Source: Rubrobacter aplysinae (GTDB lineage Bacteria > Actinomycetota > Rubrobacteria > Rubrobacterales > Rubrobacteraceae). From it: 64,000 nt of DNA. Below the pieces are notes generated by a model. The model saw nothing but the letters and a program-made list of their open reading frames with translations, did no database searches and was not told the origin of the DNA. The stretch lies in NCBI RefSeq assembly GCF_001029505.1, contig NZ_LEKH01000006.1, positions 62,001 to 126,000 on the forward strand. The letters are read 5' to 3'. Below, piece by piece: positions 24,815 through 32,908 of this stretch (its first letter is position 1; the number at the start of each line of letters is the position of its first letter). The position numbers and the translations under genes are program-made.

Positions 24815-25915
24815 GTGCTTCGGGTAATGGTCATATTCGGCGGCAGGAGCGGGGAGCACGAGGTCTCCCTGGCCTCGGCCCGCGCCGTCATGGAGGCCCT
24901 AGACGGCAGTGAGCGGTACGAGATAACGCCCGTCGGCATCACCCGCGAGGGACGTTGGGTCTCCGGCAACGACTCGCTGGAACGGCTAACGCACCAGCTA
25001 GAATCAGATGACGGAGACCACGACCAGGACGGCGGCGGACAGGCCGGACGGGGCTCCCCGGCTTCGGAAGTATCCGCCGCCCCGGCTCGGGAGCTGGCCC
25101 GCGAGCGGCTCCCCTCCGATCTCGGCGGCGTGGACGTGGTGTTCCCGGTGCTGCACGGCCCCAGAGGCGAGGACGGGACCATGCAGGGGCTGCTGGAGCT
25201 AGCCGGGGTGCCGTACGTCGGCTCCGGCGTGCTCGCCAGCGCGGTCGGGATGGACAAGGTCACCATGAAGAAGGTCTTCGACTATCACGGGCTGCCCCAG
25301 GTAGACTGGCTCGGGCTAACCAGCCTGCAGTGGGAATCCGAACGAGACTCCCTAACGGACAGGATCGGGACCGAGATCGGCTACCCGTGCTTCGTAAAAC
25401 CCTCGAACATGGGGTCCAGCGTGGGCATCAGCAAGGTCGGCGGCCCGGCGGAGCTCCCCGAGGCGATACACGCCGCCGCGGAGTTCGACCGCCGCATCAT
25501 GGTCGAGGCCGGCGTGGATGCCCGTGAGATCGAGGTCTCCGTGCTCGGCAACGAGCACCCGGAGGTCTCCCTGCCCGGCGAGATAGTCGTCCCGGAAGGC
25601 TTCTACGACTACGAGAACAAGTACACCGAGGGTGCGAGCGAGATCGTCGCCCCCGCCGACCTCCCCCGGAGCACTGTGGAGGAGATCCAGACCGTAGCCC
25701 GTACCGCCTATCAGGCGGTGGACGCGGCGGGTATGGCGCGGGTGGACTTCTTTCTGGAACAGGGCACGGACCGGCTATTCCTGAACGAGATCAACACCAT
25801 CCCCGGCTTCACCCCGACGAGCGTCTATGCCCGGCTGTGGGACGCCTCCGGCCTCCCCTACGACGACCTCCTGGAGCGTCTCATACAACTCGCGCTGGAG
25901 CGGCACGGCGGCTAA
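24815..25915 (+). CDS. ddl: D-alanine--D-alanine ligase
   Basis: This 366-residue ATP-grasp enzyme makes the D-Ala-D-Ala dipeptide for peptidoglycan. It shows Phe-Gly-Gly-Arg-Ser-Gly-Glu-His-Glu-Val-Ser at the N-terminus, Val-Leu-His-Gly-Pro-Arg-Gly-Glu-Asp-Gly-Thr near residue 110, Lys-Pro-Ser-Asn-Met-Gly-Ser-Ser-Val-Gly in the ATP-grasp domain, and the final Asn-Glu-Ile-Asn-Thr-Ile-Pro-Gly-Phe-Thr. GTG at 24815 follows AGGAG by nine bases; upstream in-frame sequence is not protein-like. An acidic, Gly-rich insertion of about 35 residues sits at 65-100. The alr gene lies 31 kb away in this window. Confidence 0.93.
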   Translation: MLRVMVIFGGRSGEHEVSLASARAVMEALDGSERYEITPVGITREGRWVSGNDSLERLTHQLESDDGDHDQDGGGQAGRGSPASEVSAAPARELARERLPSDLGGVDVVFPVLHGPRGEDGTMQGLLELAGVPYVGSGVLASAVGMDKVTMKKVFDYHGLPQVDWLGLTSLQWESERDSLTDRIGTEIGYPCFVKPSNMGSSVGISKVGGPAELPEAIHAAAEFDRRIMVEAGVDAREIEVSVLGNEHPEVSLPGEIVVPEGFYDYENKYTEGASEIVAPADLPRSTVEEIQTVARTAYQAVDAAGMARVDFFLEQGTDRLFLNEINTIPGFTPTSVYARLWDASGLPYDDLLERLIQLALERHGG

Positions 25916-26102
25916 ACGCCGCCACCGGAGCCTCTCCCCGAAGCCAAGCCGTTCTGCTCCCGCAGAGGTACGAGTCAGGGCTTCGGAGACCCACTCTCGC
26001 GACCGTCATCCGGCACGGAGGTCTAATTTCACATCTCCCACGGACACGGCCCCAGAGCCGCAGTAAGACCCGGGGGCCGGACGTTACGGAGGGCGTCGGG
26101 CT

Positions 26103-26768
26103 CTACTCACCGCCGCCCTGCTGTTCGTCCGGGCGCCAGTCTTTTCTCAGGTGACCGTTGGTCTTGGCCTTCTCCGTGGCCTGCCGGGTGCTCTCCAGCC
26201 TTTCGGCGGCCTCCGAGAGCAGCTCCTTGAGGCGTTCGAGACGCCCCTTCTCCGTGGGTATCTCCAGTAGCTCCTGCCGGGTATCGAGCTCGAACTCTAT
26301 GCGGCCCGCGATCCCGAAGGAGAGGTTCGTGTAAGGGGGCTCCACCTCGATATCCACGGAGCCCTCCGTCGCGGCTTCCACCACGCGCTCGAGCAGGGCT
26401 ATGTTCTCCTCGGCCAGCGCCTGGAGGTCTCCGGTCGCCTCCTCGTCTTGCAGGTACTCGATCTCCCCGACGTAGTACGGTTTACCCGAGGGCCCGCCGG
26501 AGAGGATGTTGTTGAGCTTGAACCTCTGCGAGCCCTCTACGAGTATTACGAGCCGCCCGTCATCGTAGCGCTCGACCAGCTCGGAGATGCTCGCCGTGCA
26601 GCCTACTTCACGGGTCCCGGAGTCGTCGGAGAGGACCATGCCAAACTCCCCCCCACTCTCCAGGCACTCGTCAACCATCTGCTTGTAACGTTCCTCGAAG
26701 ATGTGGAGCGGCAGCGGCGTACCGGGCATTAGCACCACGTTGAGCGGGAAAAGTGGTATCTCGGGCAA
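26103..26768 (-). CDS. Stand-alone Lon N-terminal (substrate-binding) domain protein
   Basis: The 221-residue protein matches the LON substrate-binding domain: it begins Ile-Pro-Leu-Phe-Pro-Leu-Asn-Val-Val-Leu-Met-Pro-Gly and has His-Ile-Phe-Glu-Glu-Arg-Tyr near residue 25. There is no AAA or protease domain. The C-terminal 35 residues are charged. Stand-alone proteins of this family are widespread but their job is not established; a role in binding unfolded proteins is only inferred. Confidence 0.88.
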   Translation of the reverse strand: MPEIPLFPLNVVLMPGTPLPLHIFEERYKQMVDECLESGGEFGMVLSDDSGTREVGCTASISELVERYDDGRLVILVEGSQRFKLNNILSGGPSGKPYYVGEIEYLQDEEATGDLQALAEENIALLERVVEAATEGSVDIEVEPPYTNLSFGIAGRIEFELDTRQELLEIPTEKGRLERLKELLSEAAERLESTRQATEKAKTNGHLRKDWRPDEQQGGGE

Positions 26769-26857
26769 TAGGGCTCCTTACCTCTGTCCGGCAACATTCT
26801 ATATCAAGGCTCTGAAAGTATCTGTGGACGGCGCGCTGAAGCCCTGCCACCACGAGA

Positions 26858-26885
26858 CGAGGGGCATCCCGTAGGATGCCCCTCG
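26858..26885 (-). terminator. Perfect 12-bp hairpin after the respiratory operon
   Basis: CGAGGGGCATCC pairs perfectly with GGATGCCCCTCG around a four-base loop, 28 bases after the stop of the last small gene of the respiratory operon. No T-run follows on the minus strand, so termination may be hairpin-only. Confidence 0.6.
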
Positions 26886-26912
26886 CGGTATTGAGATAGG
26901 TGGGCTCTGAGC

Positions 26913-27056
26913 CTACTCGTCCTTACTGATCCAGTAGGTAAAGAGCAAAGCCCCGGAGAACACGGACATCACCAGAAAGAACCCGATAAACAGCATGGCC
27001 GGTCCAGGGAAGGCCGCCTCCGCCAGCGTTAGATCCAGCATCTCCAGAGCTTGCAT
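26913..27056 (-). CDS. 47-residue single-helix membrane protein (CydX-like position)
   Basis: This short frame encodes 47 residues with one membrane helix (about residues 20-42) and ends Tyr-Trp-Ile-Ser-Lys-Asp-Glu. Its ATG overlaps the stop of the upstream cytochrome bd-like gene by one base (TAATG), so translation is coupled. Small single-helix subunits such as CydX and CydS stabilise heme pockets in cytochrome bd oxidases; position, size and topology suggest a similar role here, although I see no sequence match to CydX. Coding potential rests on overlap, hydrophobicity and context. Confidence 0.7.
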   Translation of the reverse strand: MQALEMLDLTLAEAAFPGPAMLFIGFFLVMSVFSGALLFTYWISKDE

Positions 27057-28399
27057 TAGCCGGCCTCCCGTCCAGAGATGGTGTTCACGCCGTCAGAGAC
27101 CGCCGGGCAGTTCTCGCTAACCACCTTCTGATCCAGGGTGATGCACTTGTAGATCAAATACCCGGGGTCATTGTCCACCCGGCGAGCCGACTCCCGGGTG
27201 TAGCCCATCGTGACCATCGTAAACACTATCGTCACAGAGCAGGCGATCAGGGCAAACTGGCTCCAGCGGCTGGCGTTGCCCCAGTGGAAGCCACTCGCCG
27301 ACGCTCTCAGATACAGCGCGACCACGAAGAACCCGACCAGCATCAGCCCGATCAGGCCGATGTACTTCCACGGGTACATCCCGCCGAGGGGTATCTGGGT
27401 TTCCTCACCACCGAGGAAGGTAATGCCGGTGGCAATGTGACCGTCGGCCGGTATCAGGTTCAGCACCGAGAACAGCGCGGTGAACGCCAGCCCTCCTATG
27501 GCAAGCTTGCGCAGGAAGGGCATCGGCCTCACCGAGAATCTCAGCTTGTGTACGAAGTAACCGGTAGCCGCCACCGCCAGCACCGTCAGCCAGATCATGA
27601 GCAGGTTGAAGGTAAAGGCGTTGTCGAGCATGATGCGGTCGAAGGCGTCGGGCGCGCTCTCGCGGATGCCCTTCATGTAGCCGTACCCGATCACGGGCTG
27701 CAGCATCGTGAACCCGAAGCCCCAGATGATCCCCCAGTGACCCATCCAGTCGTAGTAAGCCCGGTCGTCTTCGCGGGTGCTCTTCAGATACCGGAACCCG
27801 GCCCAGCCCGCGATCAGGAACCCGGCGTAGCCGAAGTTGCCCACGAAGCGGTGCATGTTCAAAGGCACCATCGTCTGGTTCAGGAAGGTCCGCGCAACGT
27901 CCGTAGCCGGCGCTTCTGCCGGGGTGAGCATGTACGAGGCCACCGCGTCTATCATGGTCATCGCCATCAGGCCGAAGAAGCCCGCGATAAATCCGAATAC
28001 CACGTGCAGGTTCTTGCGGTAGGCTAGTTTGTCCCACACGTTGTACCAGGCGTACACGATAATGATCTGCCCGAGGAACATGAAAGCCTCGACCAGAAAC
28101 ACCCAGAAAAAGATGTTCTGCAAATAAGAGAAGAACACCGGGAACAACGTGACCAGGGCCAGCACGAACGTAATGGCGAGCGCCGCCCCGGAGGCGAACA
28201 GGAGAACCACGAACCTGGCCAGGTTGCGGGCGAACCTCTCGTAGCGAGGCTGCTTGGTCACCATGCCCATGTACTCACTGGTCGCCGCTATCAGCACCGC
28301 GCCGATAATGAAGGCGGCGAAGAGTATGTGAGACTGGACGAGAACGGCGATTACGACGTTCTTGCCGACTATTGGTACGTTTATATCACCAATGGGCAT
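27056..28399 (-). CDS. Cytochrome bd subunit I-like protein, copy 2
   Basis: The 447-residue protein has nine or so membrane helices and resembles cytochrome bd subunit I (CydA). A first-helix His (Gln-Ser-His-Ile-Leu-Phe-Ala) fits the heme b595/d-type ligand, Phe-Leu-Val-Glu-Ala-Phe-Met keeps the conserved third-helix glutamate, and Met-His-Arg-Phe-Val-Gly-Asn matches the low-spin heme histidine. The Gly-Arg-Gln-Pro-Trp signature of quinol-oxidising CydA is missing. The C-terminal 40 residues are soluble with two cysteines but no Cys-x2-Cys-His. It lies downstream of the cytochrome b subunits in the operon. I infer it belongs to the non-canonical bd superfamily branches. Confidence 0.8.
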   Translation of the reverse strand: MPIGDINVPIVGKNVVIAVLVQSHILFAAFIIGAVLIAATSEYMGMVTKQPRYERFARNLARFVVLLFASGAALAITFVLALVTLFPVFFSYLQNIFFWVFLVEAFMFLGQIIIVYAWYNVWDKLAYRKNLHVVFGFIAGFFGLMAMTMIDAVASYMLTPAEAPATDVARTFLNQTMVPLNMHRFVGNFGYAGFLIAGWAGFRYLKSTREDDRAYYDWMGHWGIIWGFGFTMLQPVIGYGYMKGIRESAPDAFDRIMLDNAFTFNLLMIWLTVLAVAATGYFVHKLRFSVRPMPFLRKLAIGGLAFTALFSVLNLIPADGHIATGITFLGGEETQIPLGGMYPWKYIGLIGLMLVGFFVVALYLRASASGFHWGNASRWSQFALIACSVTIVFTMVTMGYTRESARRVDNDPGYLIYKCITLDQKVVSENCPAVSDGVNTISGREAG

Positions 28400-28415
28400 C
28401 CGCGCTTATACCCCC

Positions 28416-28898
28416 TCATCCACCTGGGAAGTTGATGATCCGGCTAACCGAGAGCATCATGTTCAGTATTACCACCACGATAACGAGCACGCCTATGATA
28501 GTAACGAACGGCCGCTTAAAGGCCGCGTAATGCGGGCTCGTGTCGAGCCAGGGCAGCGCAAACAGCAGCACGATGAAGATCGTCGGTATCACGACGGCTC
28601 CGAAGCTGATAAGCGCGTAGCCCGGGAAGAACATGAGCATCTGCTCGTAGAAGAAGAAGAACCACTCCGGCCGCGGCACGTAGTCCAGCGTCGCCGGGTT
28701 GGCGGGCTCGGACAGCGGTGCCGGAGACAGGTACGAGAGGGCTATACAGGCCACTAGCAGCGCGGTGGACACGTAGAGGTCGTAGAGCACCTGCTTCGGG
28801 AAGAACCCCATCGTCTCGTCTGGACGATCAAAGACGTTCTCCTCGGTGATTATCTCTTCTTCGGGAGATACCGACTTGTCAGGCGCCTTGGCCCACAT
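28416..28898 (-). CDS. Cytochrome b subunit IV-like protein
   Basis: This 160-residue protein has three membrane helices and corresponds to subunit IV of cytochrome b6f-type complexes, or the C-terminal part of cytochrome b. Pro-Glu-Trp-Phe near residue 78 replaces the usual Pro-Glu-Trp-Tyr quinol-site motif. The N-terminal 25 residues are acidic and soluble. It lies between the cytochrome b6-like gene and the second bd-like gene. With its neighbours it should form the quinol-oxidising site of a Rieske/cytochrome b complex. Confidence 0.88.
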   Translation of the reverse strand: MWAKAPDKSVSPEEEIITEENVFDRPDETMGFFPKQVLYDLYVSTALLVACIALSYLSPAPLSEPANPATLDYVPRPEWFFFFYEQMLMFFPGYALISFGAVVIPTIFIVLLFALPWLDTSPHYAAFKRPFVTIIGVLVIVVVILNMMLSVSRIINFPGG

Positions 28899-28984
28899 CT
28901 CTCACACCTCACCTTCTACAAGGATAGCTTTGGATAAGTTAGCAGCATCGTTGCGGTCATGGCGGTAAATACTCTTACTCCCCA

Positions 28985-29815
28985 TCATTCCCGTTCCCTG
29001 TAGCCCCGGTCCCCGTTAGAACCGTAGCCGTCCTCATCATCCTCGTACCCGTCTTCGAGCTCGTAGCGGGCCACCTCGTCGGCGGCCTGGTTCTCGTGCA
29101 GCTTGGAGAGCCGGTCGGTGTACTCGAACTCGCCGCCGAACACGCCGTGGCGGCGCATCAGGACGAGGTGGAGCCCGATCATGGGCGCTATGAGCGCGGG
29201 GAGCAGCCACACGTGGATGGCGAAGAAGCGGGATAACGTGGCCGGTCCGATCACATCGCCACCGAGCAAGAACTGTATCGTCTGCGCTCCGACGAGCGGA
29301 GAGTAGGAGCCGATCTTCATACCCACCACGGAGGCCCAGAAGCCGTCCTGGTCCCAGCGCAGGAGGTACCCGGTGAAGGCGAGCCCGATCACGAGCAAGA
29401 GCAGCACGACACCGATCACCCAGTTCAGCTCTCTCGGAGCCTTGTAGCCGCCGGAGAAAAAGACCTGGGCCATGTGCATCCCGATCACGGCCAGGAGAAA
29501 ATTCGCCGACCAGTAGTGGATACCCCGGATCAACTGCCCGAAGTAGGTGTCGTTCTGTATGAAGTAAACGGAGTTCCAGGCCTGCTCGATGGATGGCACG
29601 TAGTAGAAGAGCAGCAGGATGCCGGTAAGAAACTGTAACGTTATGAGGAATAGCGTGGCGCTGCCGAGGGTGTAGAGCCAGGCCCCGCGCTTGGGGACGG
29701 GCTCGTACAGCGTGTGCTCCATGAAGGTTACGACGCCGGTCCGGTGCTCCATCCAATCCACCATGAACTTGCTGGCGTCCGCGGTCTGGGAGCGGACCTT
29801 GCTTATCATGCCCAT
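28985..29815 (-). CDS. Cytochrome b6-like subunit
   Basis: The 276-residue protein has four membrane helices and two pairs of heme histidines: His100/His114 and His201/His216. The 14 intervening residues in the second pair are as in cytochrome b6 rather than mitochondrial-type cytochrome b. The split from subunit IV also fits the b6 type. After residue 235 an unusual acidic tail rich in Asp, Glu, Gly and Tyr follows. ATG lies eight bases after GGAGG. It follows the Rieske gene. Confidence 0.92.
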   Translation of the reverse strand: MGMISKVRSQTADASKFMVDWMEHRTGVVTFMEHTLYEPVPKRGAWLYTLGSATLFLITLQFLTGILLLFYYVPSIEQAWNSVYFIQNDTYFGQLIRGIHYWSANFLLAVIGMHMAQVFFSGGYKAPRELNWVIGVVLLLLVIGLAFTGYLLRWDQDGFWASVVGMKIGSYSPLVGAQTIQFLLGGDVIGPATLSRFFAIHVWLLPALIAPMIGLHLVLMRRHGVFGGEFEYTDRLSKLHENQAADEVARYELEDGYEDDEDGYGSNGDRGYRERE

Positions 29816-29885
29816 TCTCTAGGCCTCCTTTCCGGCTCTCCGCGCAGAGGCCACAGATACCATCTCCGGGCTCATGGACAGCGTG

Positions 29886-30557
29886 CTATATGACATGCGG
29901 CTCACCGTAGGGCGCGCTGCCGTCGAACTCGTGCTTTACGTACAGCTTACCGTCGTCGCGGACCTCGGCTTTGGGATACTCGTACATCCCCCGGGGCGGA
30001 GGACCGGCCACGTAGTCGCCGTTCAGGGTGTAGATGCCGCCGTGACAGGGGCAGAGAAACTCTCCCTGACCCTCTATCTCAAGCCAGCGCACCGGGCAGC
30101 CCAGGTGGGCGCAGGAGTTGCTCAGGATGTTCAGCTTGTCCAGGATCTCTTTCTTCTCCTGCTCGGAGAAGCCCTGGCTCTTGCTGTCCAGAAAGCCCGG
30201 CCGCTCGCTCTCTTTGGCGTGACCGCTCGGCGAGTACCATGAGAGCCAGATCAAGTTCCTCACGGTCGGGTCGTAGGCCTCGTTGCCGCTCTCTTCCTGA
30301 ATCTCCTCGTTACCGTATGACTGGGTGATCGGGAACTCCACCACGGTCGAGGTCGGCGCACCGGCCGGTATCTCACTGACGGACATGACCTCTTGCCACT
30401 CGTCCTTGACGTCGGATTTGCCCCGCACAACGTCTATAACCGGCCCGACCACGAAGAGGGTAGAGGGTACGACGAGCGCGGCCCCCATCACGCCGCCCAG
30501 CACGCCGAAACCCAGAAAGTCCCCGCGGCTTATACCGTCTTTCTGAAGATCTGCCAA
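29886..30557 (-). CDS. Rieske iron-sulfur protein
   Basis: This 223-residue protein has an N-terminal membrane anchor (about 14-40, preceded by Ser-Arg-Gly-Asp-Phe-Leu) and a Rieske domain with Cys149-x-His151-x2-Cys154 and Cys169-Pro-Cys171-His172-Gly-Gly binding the [2Fe-2S] cluster. Gly-Pro-Pro-Pro-Arg near residue 185 is the usual proline loop. It transfers electrons from quinol to the next carrier. It starts at TTG. Upstream is a bd-like gene rather than a cytochrome c gene, so the natural electron acceptor is not obvious. Confidence 0.94.
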   Translation of the reverse strand: MADLQKDGISRGDFLGFGVLGGVMGAALVVPSTLFVVGPVIDVVRGKSDVKDEWQEVMSVSEIPAGAPTSTVVEFPITQSYGNEEIQEESGNEAYDPTVRNLIWLSWYSPSGHAKESERPGFLDSKSQGFSEQEKKEILDKLNILSNSCAHLGCPVRWLEIEGQGEFLCPCHGGIYTLNGDYVAGPPPRGMYEYPKAEVRDDGKLYVKHEFDGSAPYGEPHVI

Positions 30558-30616
30558 CGCTTCGCCCTTTCCAGCTTCTAGTCCGGCTCCGTGTACGGGG
30601 ACCTTCCCCGCTGAAT

Positions 30617-31975
30617 CTAGCGACTACCCCCGAAGGCGCCGCCCTCGTAATCACTTATCTGCTGACTCTCTACTTTATAGTCTGGCTGATTATATACTGT
30701 GAACGGAACCCTAGAGTTGGACTTCATAAAGCCCATGTTGAGCGCCGTTACAGCCGCCAGCACCCCTATAGACAGCAGCACCACCCGGTACCAGGTCCCC
30801 GGGCTGCCGTAGCGGAAGCGCAGCCTGCCGCGCAGGTAGGTAACGAAGGCCCCGAGTGTGGCGAGCGCCATCACCAGCATCGCTATGTAGCGCATGTACA
30901 GGAACGGAAAATCGGCTATGGGCGAGATCGAGTACAGCCCGGCGACCGCCGCCACGAGCCCGAATATGCGGATCGGCACCCGCCCACCGCGGTCGGGGTG
31001 CCGTATCGCGCCCATGTACATCGCCACGTTCGAGAGCACGAAGAGCCCGACCACGAGGATGAGGTTTATCTTGAGCATGCTCGCGGTGTCACCACTGGTG
31101 AGCCGCTCGTAGGAGCCGCCCGAGAGCGCCTGACCCTGGGGATCCGCGGGGGCAGCGGTCTTCATGGCGTAGGCCGTGGCGAAGCCAACGAATGGCTGGA
31201 GCAGCAGGAAGCCCACCCCCCAGGTAAGCCCGACCGAAGTGCTCCAGTCGTAGAAGGACTTGTCCTCCGGCCGCTTCGCCCTCATGTACATGAAGGCGGC
31301 CCAGGTAGCCACCGCAAACGCCGGCCAGGAGAGGTTGGCGAAGGTCCGGTGCAAGACCATCTCGGTGAACATCGGGTTGAAGACGCCCTGCACGGCCACG
31401 GTGAAGTTCTGCACGTTGCCAGCGGAGAGCGCCGGGACTCCGGGGCCGCCACCGGTAGTCATGTAGGTATCTATTCCGGTCATGATGACCATCCAGATCC
31501 AGATAAAGAAACCCATGGTGAACCCGAGAGCGATGTGACGCCGCTTGTGCAGCATCGCGTACTTGTCCCACTTGTAGTAGTAGCTGTACATGCCCCACAG
31601 CGCGAGCCCCATGGAGGCCATCGCCACCACGATGAGCAGGAAGAAGTGGGTAAACAGCGAGCCCGTGACCCGCGGATAGAACCCGACCAAAAGCACCATG
31701 AAGAGCACCGCGAACGTGGCCCCCGTGGAGAACGTCAGGACATTGAACCGCGTCATGGAGTGCGCCAGCCGGTCCATCCTCGGGCTACCCGTGCGGGCCC
31801 CCCAGGCCTGGAGTACCGGCGAGGCTATGGCAAACCCGACGAAGAGCTGGGCGAAGAACATGTGGACCAGCATCGTGATCCCCGTGAAAGCCCGGGTCCC
31901 ACCCGGAAAGCTGAACGCCTGACCGAGGTCTATCTGGCCTAGAAACCAGAGGTTTGGAGAGATGGCTACAAGCAC
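30617..31975 (-). CDS. Cytochrome bd subunit I-like protein, copy 1
   Basis: The 452-residue membrane protein resembles cytochrome bd subunit I. It has a first-helix His (Leu-Val-His-Met-Phe-Phe-Ala-Gln) and a Leu-His-Arg-Thr-Phe-Ala-Asn segment matching the low-spin heme histidine. Unlike the second copy, the third-helix glutamate motif is missing (Phe-Phe-Leu-Leu-Ile-Val-Val), and there is no Gly-Arg-Gln-Pro-Trp. The two copies may form a CydAA'-like heterodimer in which only one carries a full active site; this is inference. It starts at GTG after AAGGAG and is 15 bases from the two-helix protein upstream. Confidence 0.8.
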   Translation of the reverse strand: MLVAISPNLWFLGQIDLGQAFSFPGGTRAFTGITMLVHMFFAQLFVGFAIASPVLQAWGARTGSPRMDRLAHSMTRFNVLTFSTGATFAVLFMVLLVGFYPRVTGSLFTHFFLLIVVAMASMGLALWGMYSYYYKWDKYAMLHKRRHIALGFTMGFFIWIWMVIMTGIDTYMTTGGGPGVPALSAGNVQNFTVAVQGVFNPMFTEMVLHRTFANLSWPAFAVATWAAFMYMRAKRPEDKSFYDWSTSVGLTWGVGFLLLQPFVGFATAYAMKTAAPADPQGQALSGGSYERLTSGDTASMLKINLILVVGLFVLSNVAMYMGAIRHPDRGGRVPIRIFGLVAAVAGLYSISPIADFPFLYMRYIAMLVMALATLGAFVTYLRGRLRFRYGSPGTWYRVVLLSIGVLAAVTALNMGFMKSNSRVPFTVYNQPDYKVESQQISDYEGGAFGGSR

Positions 31976-31990
31976 TCTTCTATACTCCTT

Positions 31991-32623
31991 CTAGGCCTTC
32001 TGGGCGCCGATGATCGGGCCTCCGAGGTCGCTCGACCCTATCCTGTGCAAAGTCGCCTGGTGTACTGCCCGGGGCTCGAGACGCCGGTTGACTATATAGT
32101 AGGTCGCCCCCTGCCGCTGCAACGCCTCCCGGATGGGCCGGATCATCTTCCGGTCCCGGACGGTGGCGAAGACCAGCACCCGACCCATCTCGAACTCGTC
32201 GTTCCAGATGCCGGCCTCCTGGCGGGGAGCTTCCATGTCGGTGAGTATCGGGGAGATCCCCACCCTGGTAAACGACCCCGCAACCAGGATGGCCGCCAGA
32301 GACATGAACACCACGAAGGTCGGTATCCCGATGGCCGGCACGACGAGCGCGAAGAAGATGCCGAGCAGGACGAAGGACACGGCGAAGCCTATCGGCACCT
32401 CGAGCCCCCGGCGGTCGTCCGGGATGGTTATGTACCGCGTCCCCTGCGGAAAGGGCTCCTGCTGGGCCGTGGCCGGGCGCTTTAGGACGACGGTCATGTC
32501 GTCGGGGCCCACGCCGAGGTCCCGCACCTCCTTGACGGCTTGGTTCAACTCGACGCCGTCGTTTACCACCCCAATCATGGTGTACTCGGAGCCTGGCTCC
32601 TGAGACTCCCGGGATATACCCAA
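31991..32623 (-). CDS. Two-helix membrane protein with ActD/GSP17M-like layout
   Basis: The 210-residue protein has a soluble N-terminal domain (15-50, resembling the general stress protein 17M fold: Gly-Val-Val-Asn-Asp plus a helix), two adjacent membrane helices (about 80-125), and a C-terminal soluble domain. ActD of alternative complex III has the same order of parts. It is the first gene of the respiratory operon, starting at TTG after GGAGGTAGGG. I propose an assembly or structural subunit of the Rieske/b/bd-like complex. No heme or metal motif is present. Confidence 0.65.
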   Translation of the reverse strand: MGISRESQEPGSEYTMIGVVNDGVELNQAVKEVRDLGVGPDDMTVVLKRPATAQQEPFPQGTRYITIPDDRRGLEVPIGFAVSFVLLGIFFALVVPAIGIPTFVVFMSLAAILVAGSFTRVGISPILTDMEAPRQEAGIWNDEFEMGRVLVFATVRDRKMIRPIREALQRQGATYYIVNRRLEPRAVHQATLHRIGSSDLGGPIIGAQKA

Positions 32624-32686
32624 GACCCTACCTCCATAGAGCTTATTAGCTTTTTCGGCTTCCTCTGCGCTTCTCTACCGGCTTCT

Positions 32687-32711
32687 ACTCCCGCCACTTG
32701 CCACCGGGAGT
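32687..32711. promoter_or_regulatory. Inverted repeat upstream of the respiratory operon
   Basis: ACTCCCG and CGGGAGT form a perfect 7-bp inverted repeat with an 11-base spacer, 64 bases upstream of the operon's first start codon and about 200 bases upstream of the divergent gene. It could be an operator or a leader hairpin. Confidence 0.35.
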
Positions 32712-32895
32712 TCCACGACCGATAGGATACATGCCCGCCCGCAAGCGGACCACCCCGCTCCGAGTATCGCCGGTAACTCTTTCACGCAGCCTCTCCGCCC
32801 GGCTCCCTGTATTTCATGCGTCCTTGTTTTATCCGTGCCTCGAACGGAAGACGCACATTGTGAAGGTTTGACCGGTTTATGCCCCGGGGCTCGGT

Positions 32896-32908
32896 TAGAA
32901 TTCGGGCC
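32896..32908 (+). promoter_or_regulatory. -10 box of a leaderless promoter
   Basis: TAGAAT at 32896-32901 lies exactly seven bases before the GTG at 32909. A TTGACC at 32868 resembles a -35 but the 22-base spacer is too long, so the -35 is uncertain. No Shine-Dalgarno precedes the start. Confidence 0.5.
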
